Below, one piece after another: positions 10,401-23,341 of a stretch of 64,000 nucleotides of DNA (its first letter is position 1; each line of letters opens with the position of its first letter). Origin of the DNA: Aurifilum marmelostoma (taxonomy: Eukaryota; Ascomycota; Sordariomycetes; Diaporthales; Cryphonectriaceae); the NCBI GenBank assembly GCA_027559495.1, contig JAMXSV010000005.1, positions 62,001 to 126,000 of the forward strand. Direction: 5' to 3'. Below the pieces are notes generated by a model. It made no database searches and was not told where the DNA came from. It saw only the letters and a program-made list of their open reading frames with translations. The position numbers were made by a program, and so were the translations under genes.

Positions 10401-13400
10401 ACCCTTTTCCCCACGCGCGGTCGTCATGGAGGAGTCGTCTTCACGGTATGCCGGAGGTGGCTCATATGTGCCACTCAAGATCGAAGATGAGAAATTGTTG
10501 TTGCGGGTCTGTTCATCTTCAGGATTCACCGTTGGAGCCTCCACATCATGAGTGCCGGAAGCTGAGGAATCAGCATGTGGACTGGACGAAGGGCCGTCAG
10601 AGTCAAGGTCGGACTCGGAACCATCAGCATTAAATCTCCGTCCAGTTATCAATGACGAGGCATGTTGATCGTACGTCTCGGATGTCATTTGAGGAGTGTC
10701 CATCCTGACGACGCTTCCTTGGTCTTCATCCGTTCGCTGTGTAGCTTCATGCGCATCGCCTTGGAGAGTACGACTCGATCCCAACGCGGGTGTGTCAAAA
10801 GCCGCACCCCTCTCGTCGTTGATGTGGGTTGTAGGTTCCTCAGCCAACTCTTGAACTTGCTCTGACGCCGACGGCGGCGGAATGATGGCTGGCGATTTGT
10901 AGTGCTCGCAAGCTAGGGTTTCGCGGCCGGAGTGACTGCTCATGTAGTCGTCAATAACAGTAGAAGCGGCGGATTCGTTGACTTCTTCGCTATCAGGCAC
11001 AATGCTGTTCTGACGGGGTGTGATCTCAGTAGCGTGAGCATCCGTGGTGAACAGACTTCGATCCTCGAGTTGCATCTCGGTGTGACCTGGAGAAGGGGCA
11101 GCCTTTTTCGGGATATTCATGTCGTATGAATCCGAGTCCGCATCATCTCCGGCATGGTTCAGCTCCTTGAGCTCAGGAGGCAAGGTCATTATCTCGGAAG
11201 ACATCTTGTCCTGAGAGCCGTGAGTCCCAACGTGCTCTGCAGAAAGAAGCTGGGGCTCTCGTTCGCGATGGTCTGATTGATCAGTGTGCGAGATAATTTC
11301 TACTCATGTCAATGTTTAGTGCTGGTCGAAAAGTAGGAAGAAGGGAAGGACATACCATGATCAGGCTCAATCTGAGGTGACACGCTTTCCTCGCCGGTGT
11401 TCTCGGGCAGACATACATCCCGGGCAGACGGCAGAGCTGGTTGTGCACAATCTGACTGCTCAGGCGGCTCATCATGTTTGGACTTGCCGAACATCCTGCG
11501 CATTCGACTCTTGAAGCTCCCAGCATTGTTATGAGCCTGCTCGACCTCTCCGGCCGCATCTTCAGTCAATCCGTCAGACGCCTTGGGTTGCACGACAGTC
11601 CTATCCACATATGACAGCGAGCGATCCTCAGACTCCAAGTTCGAGCTGTTGCCGCCTGCCAATTCCCTCGCCACGGCTGTATCTCCATCCTGGCTTCTTG
11701 CGACGGAGTTCCTATCACGGGCTTGCGAGTTTTGATCACCATCGACTAATGGTGGAGTGGCAACCTTTTCCAGCCAGTTTGAGATGGCAGGATGTTCTCG
11801 GCCGTCCTTGTTGGAGCTCATAGCACCCGCTCGAGTTGCCACAGGCGAAGGCGAGAGGTCCAAATGTTTTCCAGAATCATGGTCAGACGTTTCGTCAGGA
11901 ACGTGCCTTGAAGGCTCCACAAACATTGGTGTAGTCGAAGAGATAGATTGACGGCGATGTATCATTGAGGAGCCGAATGGCCGCATGGACTCGAGCTCAT
12001 CAGCAGAGGAAGGTTGGTAAGGGCCACCATACAGCGTTGAATGGTGATCTGATGGACCACGATCCGCTGCGTGTTTCGAAGTTTCCGCCTCCGGAAATCG
12101 TGTCTCTGGATGTGATGGTTCAACGCGAGATAGCCAGGAAGATATCTGATCGCCATCATGCGCAACGCGCTTGTCATGTAAACTATCAAGGGACCCAGAG
12201 ACGGACACTCTGCCCTGAGACTTGGTCTGATTGAGGTTGTTCTTGCATGAGTTGCGTTTCGTCGACGCACGGTCTTTCTCAGCCACCTCCCCACCAGTTG
12301 CACGAGGTTGTGACGAGGACGCGCCAATCTCATCTACTGTTGGGTCTGTGAGAAGCGATGGCATATCCGACTCATCATCTCCGATAGAGTTGGAAAGCAA
12401 ATTGGAAGTTCCCTTCCATGTTGAACGCGAGCTTTCGGCCTGCTCATCACCCATGACCGCCGGTGCATGCTTGACATCGTGGTAATGAAAGGGTGCACGC
12501 TTATCACCTCCTGTAGCATCCTGATACGAAGGTGGAGGCGGTTCCTCAAACGACCTCAAGCCAAAGCTCAGGGAGGGATCATCTGCATCGTGTATTCCCA
12601 CCATCACTGGTACATCCTCGATCTGTTGTGGCTGGTCTCTGAACATCGGATGCAGCTCAAGTGGTGGCTTCTCAGGCAGGCCAGCACCTTTTTTGGAAGC
12701 GAAATCCTGGGAGGTTCCTTTGCCATCAACTCTGGAAGTTCCTGAAGAAGTGACAGCAGGTGTTGGAGCGAAAGACGACATGGGCTTTGAATTGTCGTCC
12801 AGCACTTTGTCCTGTGTCACTCCAGACAACTGTATTTCTGTTGACAATCTTGGCTTGCTAGAGTCCGGCTGGTCACGCGCGTCATTCTTCGCATCGTCCT
12901 GTTCACTCTTGGCAGCGGACTCGTGGTCAGCAGCGGAGGAGAAGGTCGATTCAAAGTCGTCGGGTAGATTCAATTTGAACAGCTTGTCTCTCCTCGTGCT
13001 ATTCTTTGTCTCATCATTCTCCCTGGGTTCCCTGTCCTTGAGATCTCGGGGAATAGGCGGATGTCGACTCTCATTATCTGAGGCTGAGGACGTGCTCGTC
13101 TTATGGGCAGCAACGTTGGGAACATCACTGTCGCCAGTCTTCATAGACAAGGGCCTTGAGCTGTCGACCTTTCGTGAGCGAGACTCGAATGCAACAGTTG
13201 CGTCCCCCTCGACAAGAGTATTCACGTTCTTAGCCGGACCGGCTCCGCGCTGGCTAGCTTGCTTTTCGTTGCTCGCAGAACATGCTGACCTAGACGCCAT
13301 TGATGAGTCGCCGGCTTTCTCTATTGTGGTCCCTGCCACCCCGGTCAGCAATCGCGGTGTGGACACATCGCCTGCGGCAAGCTGAAGAGTGGCTTCGCTT

Positions 13401-16400
13401 GGCTTGTCTTCGGACCACTTAGGGGGCTGCGGAGCGGCGGCGACCTGGCCACTTTGGCGGGACGTTATCGCTTCCTTGTGGTCAAAGTTGGGAAGGTTTG
13501 GTCCCTTCGCGCTCTGCGGTTGTGTCACTTCGCGTGCGTCGGAGAATTCGCGAGTCCGCGGAAGAGCCGAGTCCTCGGGCTCGTCAGATGTGGACTTGAG
13601 GCTTGCTTCAGCATCAGAAGAGAGCTCATGCTTTTCCTCCACAACAGAGCGACTGCCTGTTGACTGAGGCCACACAATGGGCACTGCGCGAACAGTATTT
13701 ATTGACAGAGGCTGCTCGACGACCGAAGATGGCTGGAGGCGCTGCTTGTCGTCCTTGTTATTCGTAGAACCCAGAGTCAGAGGGGCTACCATCTGCGATT
13801 TGCGGTTCATCTCCGACGGCAGGTCTTCGAAGTGCGCAGGTGAACCAGTCACCAAAGAATCCGCCAATCTGATCGGCGTTCGGATACCAATGCGTTGATC
13901 ATCTGTCATGCCATCCTGAGGTCTGACTGTGGCAAACTGTACCCTCTGAGGCGTATCGGCAGGCCGTCCGTCACGGTTCAAGACGAGAAGGTCTTGACCT
14001 GGTGGGCTGAAGACCTTACATTCTGGTGGCTCTGCCGTTCGCTCGCTCTTGGAAGCCAAAGGAGGCTCTCGAGGCAACCTATCGTGTGCACCCTCGCGAA
14101 CTTCATCCAGCGCCTTGATGTTCTGAGCGTAAGACACCGGCTGCGTACTGGTCTTATCTGCCATTGATGGTATCCACTGGCTTCTCTTCTCCGAGTCAAA
14201 CTCGCTTGGGATGGCCGGAACAGTTGGCGCGGATATGCCGGACTGAGATCCGTGAACACTGAAGTTCCTGTTCCTGCTCTTCCTCGTCGACTTCACATTG
14301 GCAGTCTCGGACAGATCTGATATCGGCCCATGAGCGGCATGAGCAAGTCGGAAGTTGAGACTCTGAGACATTCGATTGACGAATTCTTCCTGAGAAGGAA
14401 TTGGACTGAGTTCCTCGCGCGGTTGGACAACGTCCCCAGGAGCACCTGGGCCGGACGAAGTCGCAGTCACGATCTCGTTCGTCTTGTTCGAAACCAAGGT
14501 GGGAGATACTCTGTTTCCCTCGGATGCATTCAGTGGTCGGGGGGCTGGTTGTGCCAGGTCATCGTCTTTAGAGGGCCTCTTTGACGAAGTGTCTTCGTCG
14601 TCCTTCCTAGTCTCACTCGACAGTGGAACTCGGGCGAGACTGTGTTGGCCTCGCTCTGGACGAACACGCTTAGGCGCAGAATCCTGGCCGAGGGCCGGGG
14701 CCGACTCCGTTCTTCCAGCTAGTGGTGGCCGTGCATGAGACGCATCTTTATCACCGCCCACGCTCTGCTTCTCAAGCTGTTGAGGCACTGAAAAGTCAAC
14801 GTGTTTACCCTTCTTGCTCCACTGAAATAGACCCCTGAAGCCTCCCTTTGCCCCAGAATTCGAGGCATCAGATGTCGCTTTTGTCGACGCAGCAGGCTTT
14901 TGTTCGTCGAGGTCGTCAACATTGACTTCGTCGTTAATCGACCATCTTTCCACGAACTTGCCACGTCCTGCCTGTGCCGTGGTGCGCGGCCGTGGCCAAC
15001 CGTCTTCGTCCGCGGCGCTGGTCTGCTTAGTGTGTACCTCTAGCATATGAGAATTGTCGGCAGAAAGTTTGTGCTGGTGAGTACGTGTAGGAGGCGCGGC
15101 GAAATCAGGATGAATCTCGTCTTTACTGGCCGAAGAAGACGCCGCAAGAGTCTTGTCCTTCCGTCGGCTGGCCTCCGTGCCAAACGAAGCCGAAGACTTG
15201 GGCTGATGGCTCGAGGAACCTTTGAGCCCTGAGATGTCTTCTGCCGCAGCATCCGGCTTTGACTGAGAGGAAACCTCAACAGACGGCTGCCTTAAGCTGC
15301 GCTCACGGAATGACAGGGAATCTGCAGCCACAGGCTTGTTACGCTGTGCTTCGGTGGGCCGAAGATCATGTGAAGGCGGCTCTCGTTTTCTCTCCTGATC
15401 CTTCCGGCGATGTTGAGAGAGGGGAACTTCCTCGAAAGTGACACCGTCAACCGAAAATGGGTCTTTAGATCTGCCGACAGCTTGAACAGGCTGGGGCTTG
15501 TCCGTCCTGCGAGGATCTGTCCTGTCCACATCAGCCTCGCTAACGACAATCGTGGGCTGTGGCTGCGTTGACGGCTTCGAGCCTACTACAGGAGTGGTCG
15601 CGGCCGATGAGCTCATTTCCCGTCTGTTACGAAGCTCTTCACGGGGCAGCGGAGCTGCCTTCAGAGCATCAGAACGTTCGTCACGAGCTGACTGGACTGC
15701 TGAGTCGATTTTGCGAGTCTCTTGTCTCGACCCTGATTCTGACTCGCCGTTGGACAAGGATTTCCATTTTGACCTCGCAGATGACTCCGTTTCAGGACGA
15801 GGTGCATCGAGGGTGCGGTCAGGCGAGCCGAGAGGCTCGCCCCTGAGATTGCGCGTGCCATCTAGGCTCCTCGTATCATGCTTGTCTTTCTGCCGGCGAA
15901 GAGGCGGTTGGGGCACCGAGTTGATTGTCTCTCCTGCAACCATGGACACCTGCACGGCGGGACTTTTCTCAGTGGCCTGCACCAACTGCTCGACTCTCGG
16001 CTGTTCCGGCTTCTCGGTTGCGTTCGCGACTGGCTCTTTGGCGCCACGTGACGGCACTGACGATAGTGAGACAGACGGCTTGCGTCGATCGATCATAGGG
16101 CTTGGCTCAGGTGCCAGAGCTCGACTGCTACCGCTGGTTTTGCCCTCAAGGTCGCGTTCTTTCTGTATCTGCCCGGCAGAAGTGAGAGGATTGCGGCTGG
16201 ATTGGCCTCCGACCACAGGTGTGGTGACTTCGACGTGTCGAGATGACTGCCTGTCTTGTAGGCTCTTTCCTCGCGTTTCTTGGTCTCGATCAGGCTGACG
16301 TTGTGTTTTCCCTGGTCGCATAGATTCCGAGAGGCTGGCCTGGCCCTGCGAGCTCTGAAGAGGGAGACGATCATGGCCCTTATCCCGCCCTTGCGGCACT

Positions 16401-18906
16401 TCAACTCGCCTTGAAGATGTCCCATCACGTCGTGTTTTCTCTGACATCACTTCCTGGCTCATACTATCAGCGACTGGGGTTTGTCTTCCCGTGAGAGACG
16501 AAGGCGAGGCTTTATTGTCTGTCATCTTAGAAGAGGTTGTCTCGGGCTTCAGCGGACTTCGTTCGCCACGAGAGACAGAACGGTGATGGCCGCCGTCAGA
16601 ACGGTACGCCGTATCTGGCCGGGCATGATAAATACCGTCTGGTTTCTGAGCCGTATGAGGGCTCATCGTCCTATAGGATGTGGTTTGGTTCGAGAGTATA
16701 TCGACGAATCGTGGAGAATCTGAGATGTCCTTGCCTTTATACTCCGAAGGACTCGTGGCAGAGGTGCTTCGCTGGTGTTTTGCAGGCTCGTACTGCCGCG
16801 AATCCGTAAGAAAGGGGGTCCTCGAGGTACCCGCAGAAGACTTGTTGGTCTCATCAAGAGATCGTGAGGGTCGCTGGTGCTGTTGACTTGTGGTAAACAC
16901 AAGCCTGGCACGTTCATCAGCAGGAGAGAATGGGGCTCGTTCTGCCTTTCGGTCGTCTAGACGCTGGTTGTCCGTGTTACTATCTCCTCTCGTAGAAGCT
17001 TGTTGCTTTGTTACATCTCGAGAGTCGTTGTGACGGATATTGAAGACTGAGAAGAAACCATTACTCTTCTGATCATGGTCCTTCTTCTCCTGACGAAGTT
17101 GCTGCGGCGGCGGTGTTGATGTCGAAGGTTGACTGGCGGCCTGTGGGACGAGATAACCAGTCTTGGGGTCCAGCACATACTTGACTGCTCCAGAAGACTG
17201 TTCCCCCCGCCGCGTAGCTTTTTGAAGGCTGTGCTGCGAAGGCGGCCATCTCACTGGGGTTAGGTGCGCGGTCTCTGCCCAATGATAGATCGTCTCCTCT
17301 GGGTCGTCCCGAACTCTCTTTGCTCTGTACAAGCTGTGATGAGCCTGAAAGCTGACCACGCGTATTCTGCCGGGACTGAGGATGGCTTTCAATAGACCTC
17401 GTGTTGGTCGTGGCTCCAAGTGACACCGGCTGCTTCCCCTTGTCGGCTTTTCCTGCTCGGTTACGCTCGTCAGGTGTTGTCGCCGGAGGAACCATAGATT
17501 CTCGTACATCCTTCATCTTAACAATTCGGAGGGGTTCAGCAGTCCTGATCTCTACCGCGTCGCTTCCGGGCAGCGGTTGCTTTCGTTCCTGAGATGTCGT
17601 CGTCCCTTTCTTGCCAGAGGAACCAGGAGGCTCTGTGCCAGGCCGCCGGCTACTCCCCCTCGGCGGCAGAGCGGGACTGATTCCACTCATTGCCATCTCG
17701 AACAGGACGCTGCGGGACGACCCGATCCTGACCAGGCTTCGCAGCGGTGTCCTGAACGCCAGAGTCCTTGGGAGTACGTGGGTCGGCGTCACGCGTATGG
17801 TGCCGTCCAAAATTGAAAAGCGATCCCTTGGACTTGTGGTTGTTAGTCCTGTCAGGAGGTGCTGCATCCGCCCTGTCATCGTCCCGAATGGCTCTGTCTG
17901 CACCCTTAGTAGATGGCTTTGACGACGCTGCAGAGCCATTTTGGCCGTAAAGCACAGTAGGGTTCTGGCGGAGTGGTGAGGGTGAATGATGACGCGCATC
18001 TGGCCCGTGACGGTCCGGAACAAGACGGTCAGTGCGACCTCTCCCGTCACCAGCGCTGTTGCTCGCGCCGTCGTTCCTCCTTATGGCGGCGTACTGCTGA
18101 GAGGTGTTGAGTGTCGAGCCCCTGTCCGACGCGCTATGTTGAGGTGGTCCTGGCCGCATCACCTCCGAGGTAACGGCCCTGCTGCTAGCCGACGGGACCA
18201 GGGGTGCTGAGAGCGGAGCAGATCCTGCTGCTTGCTGCCCCTTCGAATGCCATGATGTCGAGGAGGTGTTGGTGGACGATGCTTGAGGCTTGTTGGACTG
18301 CCATGACGACAAGCCACTAGCCGAAGATGACTGAGGGTGGCTGGACTGGACCAACATGGGTGCTGACTGTGGAGAAGAAGCTGCTGCTTGCTTTCCCTTG
18401 GACTGCCATGAAGACGGTGAGGCACTGGTAGACGATGCTTGAGGTTGGCTCGACGAGACCATCACGAATTTGGGGTCCTCCTTGGGAGTGCCAAAAAGAG
18501 ACTTTCCCCAAAATGAATTGTACGTTGTCATTCGCTTGGACTTGTCGGAATGAGAAGATGAGGCATCGTCGGTCTTGTAAGGTGATGGCTTTGCTGAGCC
18601 TGACGGGTTCTTGGAACTTGGGAGGGGTGTAGTGTTGTTCTTCTTGTTGTTGGGGTAGTTGCTATCGTTGTTCTTCACCTGATAATTCTTGCTGCTGCTG
18701 GGCTGAGATTTTGAGGAAGAGGGTGCATCTGATCTTGATGGCATAGCCTTGTTCTTCTTGTTGTTGCCGTTCTTCATCATCTTCTCAAGCTCCTCATCAT
18801 TGTTCGACGTGAGGCCCCCCGTCTTCAGGCCCCCGGACCAGAAGGACGGTGCGGTGGTCAACCGCTTCTCCTTCTTCTTCGCCTTCTCGACCTTGGAGGG
18901 AGCCAT
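7470..18906 (-). CDS. Giant disordered protein (about 3,790 aa), reading frame interrupted twice at G-runs
   Basis: Three long open stretches on the minus strand form one gene if (i) the 56-bp intron 11355-11300 (GTATGT...GTAG, splitting a Glu codon) is removed and (ii) one base is discounted in each G-run at 17655-17659 and 17203-17208. The sum is then exactly 3,793 codons including the stop. The N-terminus is basic (MAPSKVEKAKKKEKR), followed by some 2,400 residues rich in Ser, Lys, Arg, Asp and Gln. One short ordered patch reads VKYVLDPKTGYLVP. PY motifs PPPSYQDA and PPAY could bind WW domains such as Rsp5. Then come an Ala/Pro/Glu repeat, a strongly acidic block (about 9160-8340) and a C-terminus with FSGWW. 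I recognise no catalytic domain. Alternatives are two or three separate genes, or a decayed gene. Function unknown. Confidence 0.6.
9345..9840 (-). repeat. Degenerate Ala/Pro/Val/Glu-rich coding repeat
   Basis: Inside the giant gene about 165 residues consist of imperfect 5-10-residue repeats such as EEAPVTEAPVEG. The repeat is degenerate at the DNA level, so it is not a fresh microsatellite. Confidence 0.7.
17203..17208 (-). other. G6 run at an apparent frameshift in the giant gene
   Basis: Upstream coding sequence (AAQPSKSYAAGG) is in one frame and downstream (EQSSGAVKYVLDP) in another. Removing one G from this run joins them. It may be a sequencing homopolymer error or a true mutation. 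Confidence 0.6.
17655..17659 (-). other. G5 run at an apparent frameshift in the giant gene
   Basis: The 418-codon 5' frame (starting at 18906) stops at 17650 just after this run. With one G fewer it continues as SSRRPGTEPPGSSGKK in the same compositional style. No intron with good splice sites spans the point. Confidence 0.6.
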
Positions 18907-21544
18907 GTCGACGGCTGCTGTCGTATTACGATGGTTGTAAAGGTATAGGCCATCTCAAAAGAGATAAAGGAAAAAAAGGGAATAAAAATAAGAAGCACCG
19001 CGCAAGCGGTTTGTGACCCTCTTTACGTATGGACACACATACACACGCACACGCGCTCCCCCAGTGGTGCATGCATGTGTGGTGGGACTTATTTTTGGTG
19101 GCAGGGGACCTGGTCCTCTATTGTTTGGGCCCACTAGGACCGCCACCGCCGGAAGGCCTTGGGCGTTGGCCTTGGGCGCTTAGCCGGGGGGTCCCACTGT
19201 TGTACTGCTGGCGGTGCAGCAGACTGGGGCCACCTTTTGAGGGGAAAAGGTTGTCCAGTTCGATTGGTGAGCGACGAGTCCTCGGACATGTTCAGTAGGG
19301 CTGTTCATAGCAATTGGTGCGGGACAGAAGAGGCGAAGCAGACGCTGAAACGCAGGCTGCACTTTGACTCCGTTACGGTGCCTGAGAGATCGAGTCCTGC
19401 GTGAGCCCTGTGTATTGATCAGCTGTTGTGAGCTGTCGTACGGGCATGTGCCCGTTCTAGACGGTTGGACTGGAGCGAGATATCACAAGGTTCGCAAGGT
19501 GTCATTGTCTGATTTGCGAGGCATGAGTGACTGATCAACAAACTGTGGAAGAGGCAAGAGGCTAATGCATTGTGTGGGCACAGCAGGTTCGCCCCCTCAA
19601 GTCTTGATGAGATGATTGGGAGGCAGTGCTGGACCGAGTAGGAGCCCAAAAGAGCAGTGTCGACTCTGTTCTCGAACCTCCAGCGCACTTGCCATTCTTT
19701 TGCCTCACAGGTCCAGTTGTGGCCTGGTGTTTCTCCTCTTGACCCGTCTGGTATTGTAGGGCAGGAGCTGCCGTAACATGTACCTTCCCGAGGAGACCTT
19801 CCAGGACATGAGCCAAGAGCGAAGATCACATTCAGAACCTTTTATTTTATGCAGAGGGGCTGCTGCAGTGCACAAACAGCATGAGGGACACAAGTGGGGC
19901 CAGATCGAGTTTCTTGAAGTATTCCTCCACTGCCTTCGTGTTTAGTAGCTAGTAAATGCCTTCATTCTCAAACTATACGGAGCCTTTCAGCTAGCCACGA
20001 GTGGCCCTGTCTCGAGTTGATCTAGCTTTTCCTACTTCTCTTTTGCTTCTTTCACTTCTTTTCTTTCCTTTCCCTTTTTTTTGGGGGGGGTTGTCAAAGA
20101 GGCATTATGAGGCATCATCGCAAACAAATGTCGTCGCGGCATTTGTCTACGGCCAACGTATCGCCCACATATCACATGTCAACTGACGATGTATCGTTCG
20201 TTTGCCATGCCAGACTGGTGGCATTCTGGTGACCAGCTCGACCACATATCACATGTCAACTGACGATGTATCGTTCGTTTGCCATGCCAGACTGGTGGCA
20301 TTCTGGTGACCAGCTCGACCACATTCATCCCTCCCTCAATTAACCGCGTCCAACAGCCGCGCCGGAGTGTCCACCCTTACTGTCAACTACAACACGATCC
20401 AGACCGAAACAGACGCCATCGTATCTGCAAGGAGAATCAAATTTAGAGCCCACACCAACCTGGGGTCCAGGAAGACAACAAGCCCTGACGAGACACAAGG
20501 CTTAAACGCATAGTAAGTTCAGTGGTACATACTATGTACATGGTGCTGTATTGTTGATTCCAGATCCCGGCTCTCAAGAAAAACACGCTGCACCCAGTAA
20601 CAATCGCAGTAACAGGGGCCATCACAAACGACCCCACTGATTGGACCACAGAACGACTCGCTTTCCCAGCGCCTCGCAGCCTTCCCCACTAGTGCTAAGG
20701 CCGTTTCCCCGGCCTACTAATCCTAAGTGGCCGCCTTAAGCGCTGGGCACCACCGGGACGGGCCAGCATCATTACGAGGCCCAGACCATTTTCAGATGGC
20801 TTTCAGCAAGTAGAGAGCGCATCGACAGTTGTGACATTCATGTGCAGTTCTAGGGAAAGGAGAAATCCCAGAAATTCGCCTTGGAGGACCCTGTCCCGGG
20901 CCATCTAACCCTGCTTCCCCGACCCATAAAGATCGATCGGGCTGGCCTGGACCGGCCTGGTGATCGCTTGCCTCCCTTGCCCACACCTGCCCTTGTCACC
21001 CCAATTGGTCCGGGAAAAGAAAAAATAAAACCCAAAGGAAAAAGCGAGAGTCTAGGAAGTCTGCTAGGGCAGATACTGTACATGAGGCGCGAGAGATATA
21101 GATCCATTTTGAGTGAAGCACGTTGGAAATAATATACAGGCAACATGAAGTCGAAAACAAAAAGAGTCAAGAAAAGTCAATTTTGTACGCCCGACTCCAT
21201 CCAGCTTCGCATGTCTAGGTTGGCGATACAAATGGACTCGTCTCGGTAAACAAACAAACGACTTCCTTCCTACCATCCATACCACCTCAGGCGTGTGTTT
21301 TCGCACCTGCTTTATTACCATGGTGTAGTATGTTGCCGTCCTCCTTAGATATCTTGACTAGTTCGCATCACCAGTCGCAAATGGGGTCGCCGAGGGTGAA
21401 TTCAGGCTTGTCCTGGCAAATTATCTTCACATCAATCAAGATATGAAAGCTGAAAGCCGCCAGGGGATGTATGTGCATGAAATAGCAAACCGGTGTATGG
21501 CTTCATGTCTACTACATCTCTGCTGTCGGGTACAGCACAGCAGC
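18907..21544. other. Long intergenic region
   Basis: 2.6 kb without a supportable gene. It holds the promoter of the giant gene on its left (CA-rich near 19030), a perfect 77-bp tandem duplication at 20165-20324, and the 3' flank of the epsin gene on its right. Several open frames of 60-136 codons exist, but they lack recognisable domains or splice context. Confidence 0.5.
20165..20324. repeat. Perfect tandem duplication, 77-bp unit
   Basis: Two identical 77-bp units begin at 20165 and 20242, and the first six bases of a third follow to 20324. The exact identity points to a recent slippage or duplication. It is non-coding and has no spacer structure. Confidence 0.95.
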
Positions 21545-23341
21545 TTAGCCCAGGAGGTCGTCTAGGCCCGAACTACCGCCCGTGGCGGGCTGGCTACCGC
21601 CCATAGGCTGTGAAGAAGAAGCGGCCGGTGCTCCCCAGATACCAGCACTGCTCTTCTCCTTTGCCAACTGACCCATAGCAGGGCCCGCAGCAGCGGGCGC
21701 CTTCTTGTTGCCAGACCCGCTCGCGTTCGCCCACAGTGCACCAAACGCATCACCACCCGCAGGCTTCTTGGCCGCCGAGCTGCCCGTGCTGACGGGTTTG
21801 AGAGCGCCCATGCCGCCCACGGAGGCTGGGGTCGAGCTGGAGCTAGGTGCCTGGACGGAGGTGAAATAGTTGGGGCCCGAGGGCTGATAGCCGGTGCTCA
21901 CGGGCTTATTGGCAGAGGGAGTCATGGTTGTGGCGGAGGCGAGAGGTGTGCTGAAAGCAGAGTAATTGGCTCCGCCAGACGGCGTCGAAGTGCTGGCGGG
22001 GGGAGGAGAGATAGAGGACAAGCCGACCATGGCGTTCAGGTTGGTCTGCTGTGGCGCAGACACGGGAGCTGGAGCAGCAAACGTGGCCCCGGAGGCGTTG
22101 GATGTCATGAGCGGGTTGGAGAAGGCGTTTTGCGATACAGAGGTCTGGCCTGCTGGGGCGGCCTCCTGGAAGTCGTCGAATTCGTCGTCATCATTATTGG
22201 CGGCGGCAGCAGGCGCGGCATCAGCCAACGAAGCGAGCCCCGAGCCGTTCGAAGGGGCGATAGGAGCTGCCGATGTCGAGGGAATCGGGTCGTCAAACGA
22301 AAACAGGTCGACCTCGGGCTCCTTCTTCTTTGGCGGCGGCGCAGAAGGGGTGGTCTTCTTTGTGCCGGCGCGCTCTGTTGTCCTTCTTGGGGCCCTTGAC
22401 GCAGCCGGCTTACCACCCTCGTCAAACTCGTCATATTCCTCAAACTGGTCTTGTCTGCGGCTGCTGCTCTCGCCGTACTCGCTAGTCTGGCCGCCAAAAC
22501 CGCCGCCATCGCCGTAGACACCGCCAGAGTATCCTCCATAGCCGGCTGCAGAGCTGCCACCAGTATCACTACCAAACCCACCGTATCGGCTGCTGCTGGA
22601 GGAGAAGCCCCCAGAGCCGCCCTCCACACCTGTGTATTTAGCCTTGTTGGCGCGTGCCTTCTTCCGCTCGGCCCGGATCCTCTCGACATCGCTGAGGAGG
22701 TCGGTCAGCTCCTTGGCTCGGTTTCGCACGTTGACGCCCTGGTCCTTTCCGTTCTGGTCGATGAAGTGGAACTGGCGCAACATCTTGAGCAGGGTCAGGT
22801 GGGATCGGGCATCGTCAATAACGCGCTCGGAGCCGTGCTTGATCAGGTACTCGAGGAGCTGCAGGGCCTTGTAGATCTGTCGCCACTCCTCGGCAGCCTT
22901 CTCTGTGAATCGTCGGTAGATCATCGGCATGATCTCGTTTAGGGTTTGGCTGTTCGCAAAGACAGTCAGCTACGCTGTCGAGAAATTGCGTGGTGATGGA
23001 GGGCTAATCAAACTAGTTAAAGGTGCCATTGGCGATCTCCTGCATCATGGTGGAAGATGCCCCCCATGGCTCGTTGTTTGTCGCCTCTCGCACCTGTTTG
23101 CGTCCCTTTTAGCGATAGGAGGTCTTGCGAAAAGGGGACGGAGTCTGAGGTACCTTTGCCTCCATTTCGGTGTAGTTCATCACAGCTGTTTTCCAAGAAT
23201 GTAAGCTTTTCATGCTGTGGCTGGCGTGGCCATGTCTTCTCCAGAACACCTCGACGTACCATTTTGAACCTTCCGTACACCTGCCTTGATATCATACAAG
23301 GACAGGTTGGAAACCGTGTCCTTCAGGGAGTTGAGATCCAT
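21545..23341 (-). CDS. ENT3: Epsin-like ENTH domain protein, Ent3 type
   Basis: Four exons: 23341-23260, 23185-23154, 23093-23014 and 22949-21545. Introns are 74, 60 and 64 bp; the third uses a weak GTTTGA donor. The product has 532 residues. Residues 1 to about 150 are a full ENTH domain: MDLNSLKDTVSNLSLYDIKA, VMNYTEMEAKVREATNNEPWG, then LLEYLIKHGSERVIDDAR and DVERIRAERKKARANKAKY. ENTH domains bind phosphoinositides and bend membranes. The rest is a Gly/Ser/Ala-rich tail with acidic-Phe motifs, LFSFDDP and DDEFDDFQEA, of the kind bound by gamma-ear and GGA adaptors. This fits Ent3 (clathrin traffic between trans-Golgi and endosomes) better than endocytic epsins, since no ubiquitin-interacting or NPF motifs were noticed. 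Two CDS-like ends, LDDLLG and GIWG, resemble clathrin or adaptor motifs. Confidence 0.92.

Noticed and set aside
15498..16298. 266-codon plus-strand open frame
   Set aside because: Antisense to the giant gene, with no start context or domain.
17208..17655. A single long intron instead of two G-run frameshifts in the giant gene
   Set aside because: It would need to exceed 440 bp, while introns here are mostly 50-110 bp, and the intervening 150 codons are open with the same composition as the flanks.
19419..19829. 136-codon minus-strand open frame
   Set aside because: No domain, Cys/Ser-rich with random character, no splice or promoter context.
20165..20324. CRISPR-like repeat
   Set aside because: Two directly abutting identical units without spacers in a fungal genome; a tandem duplication.
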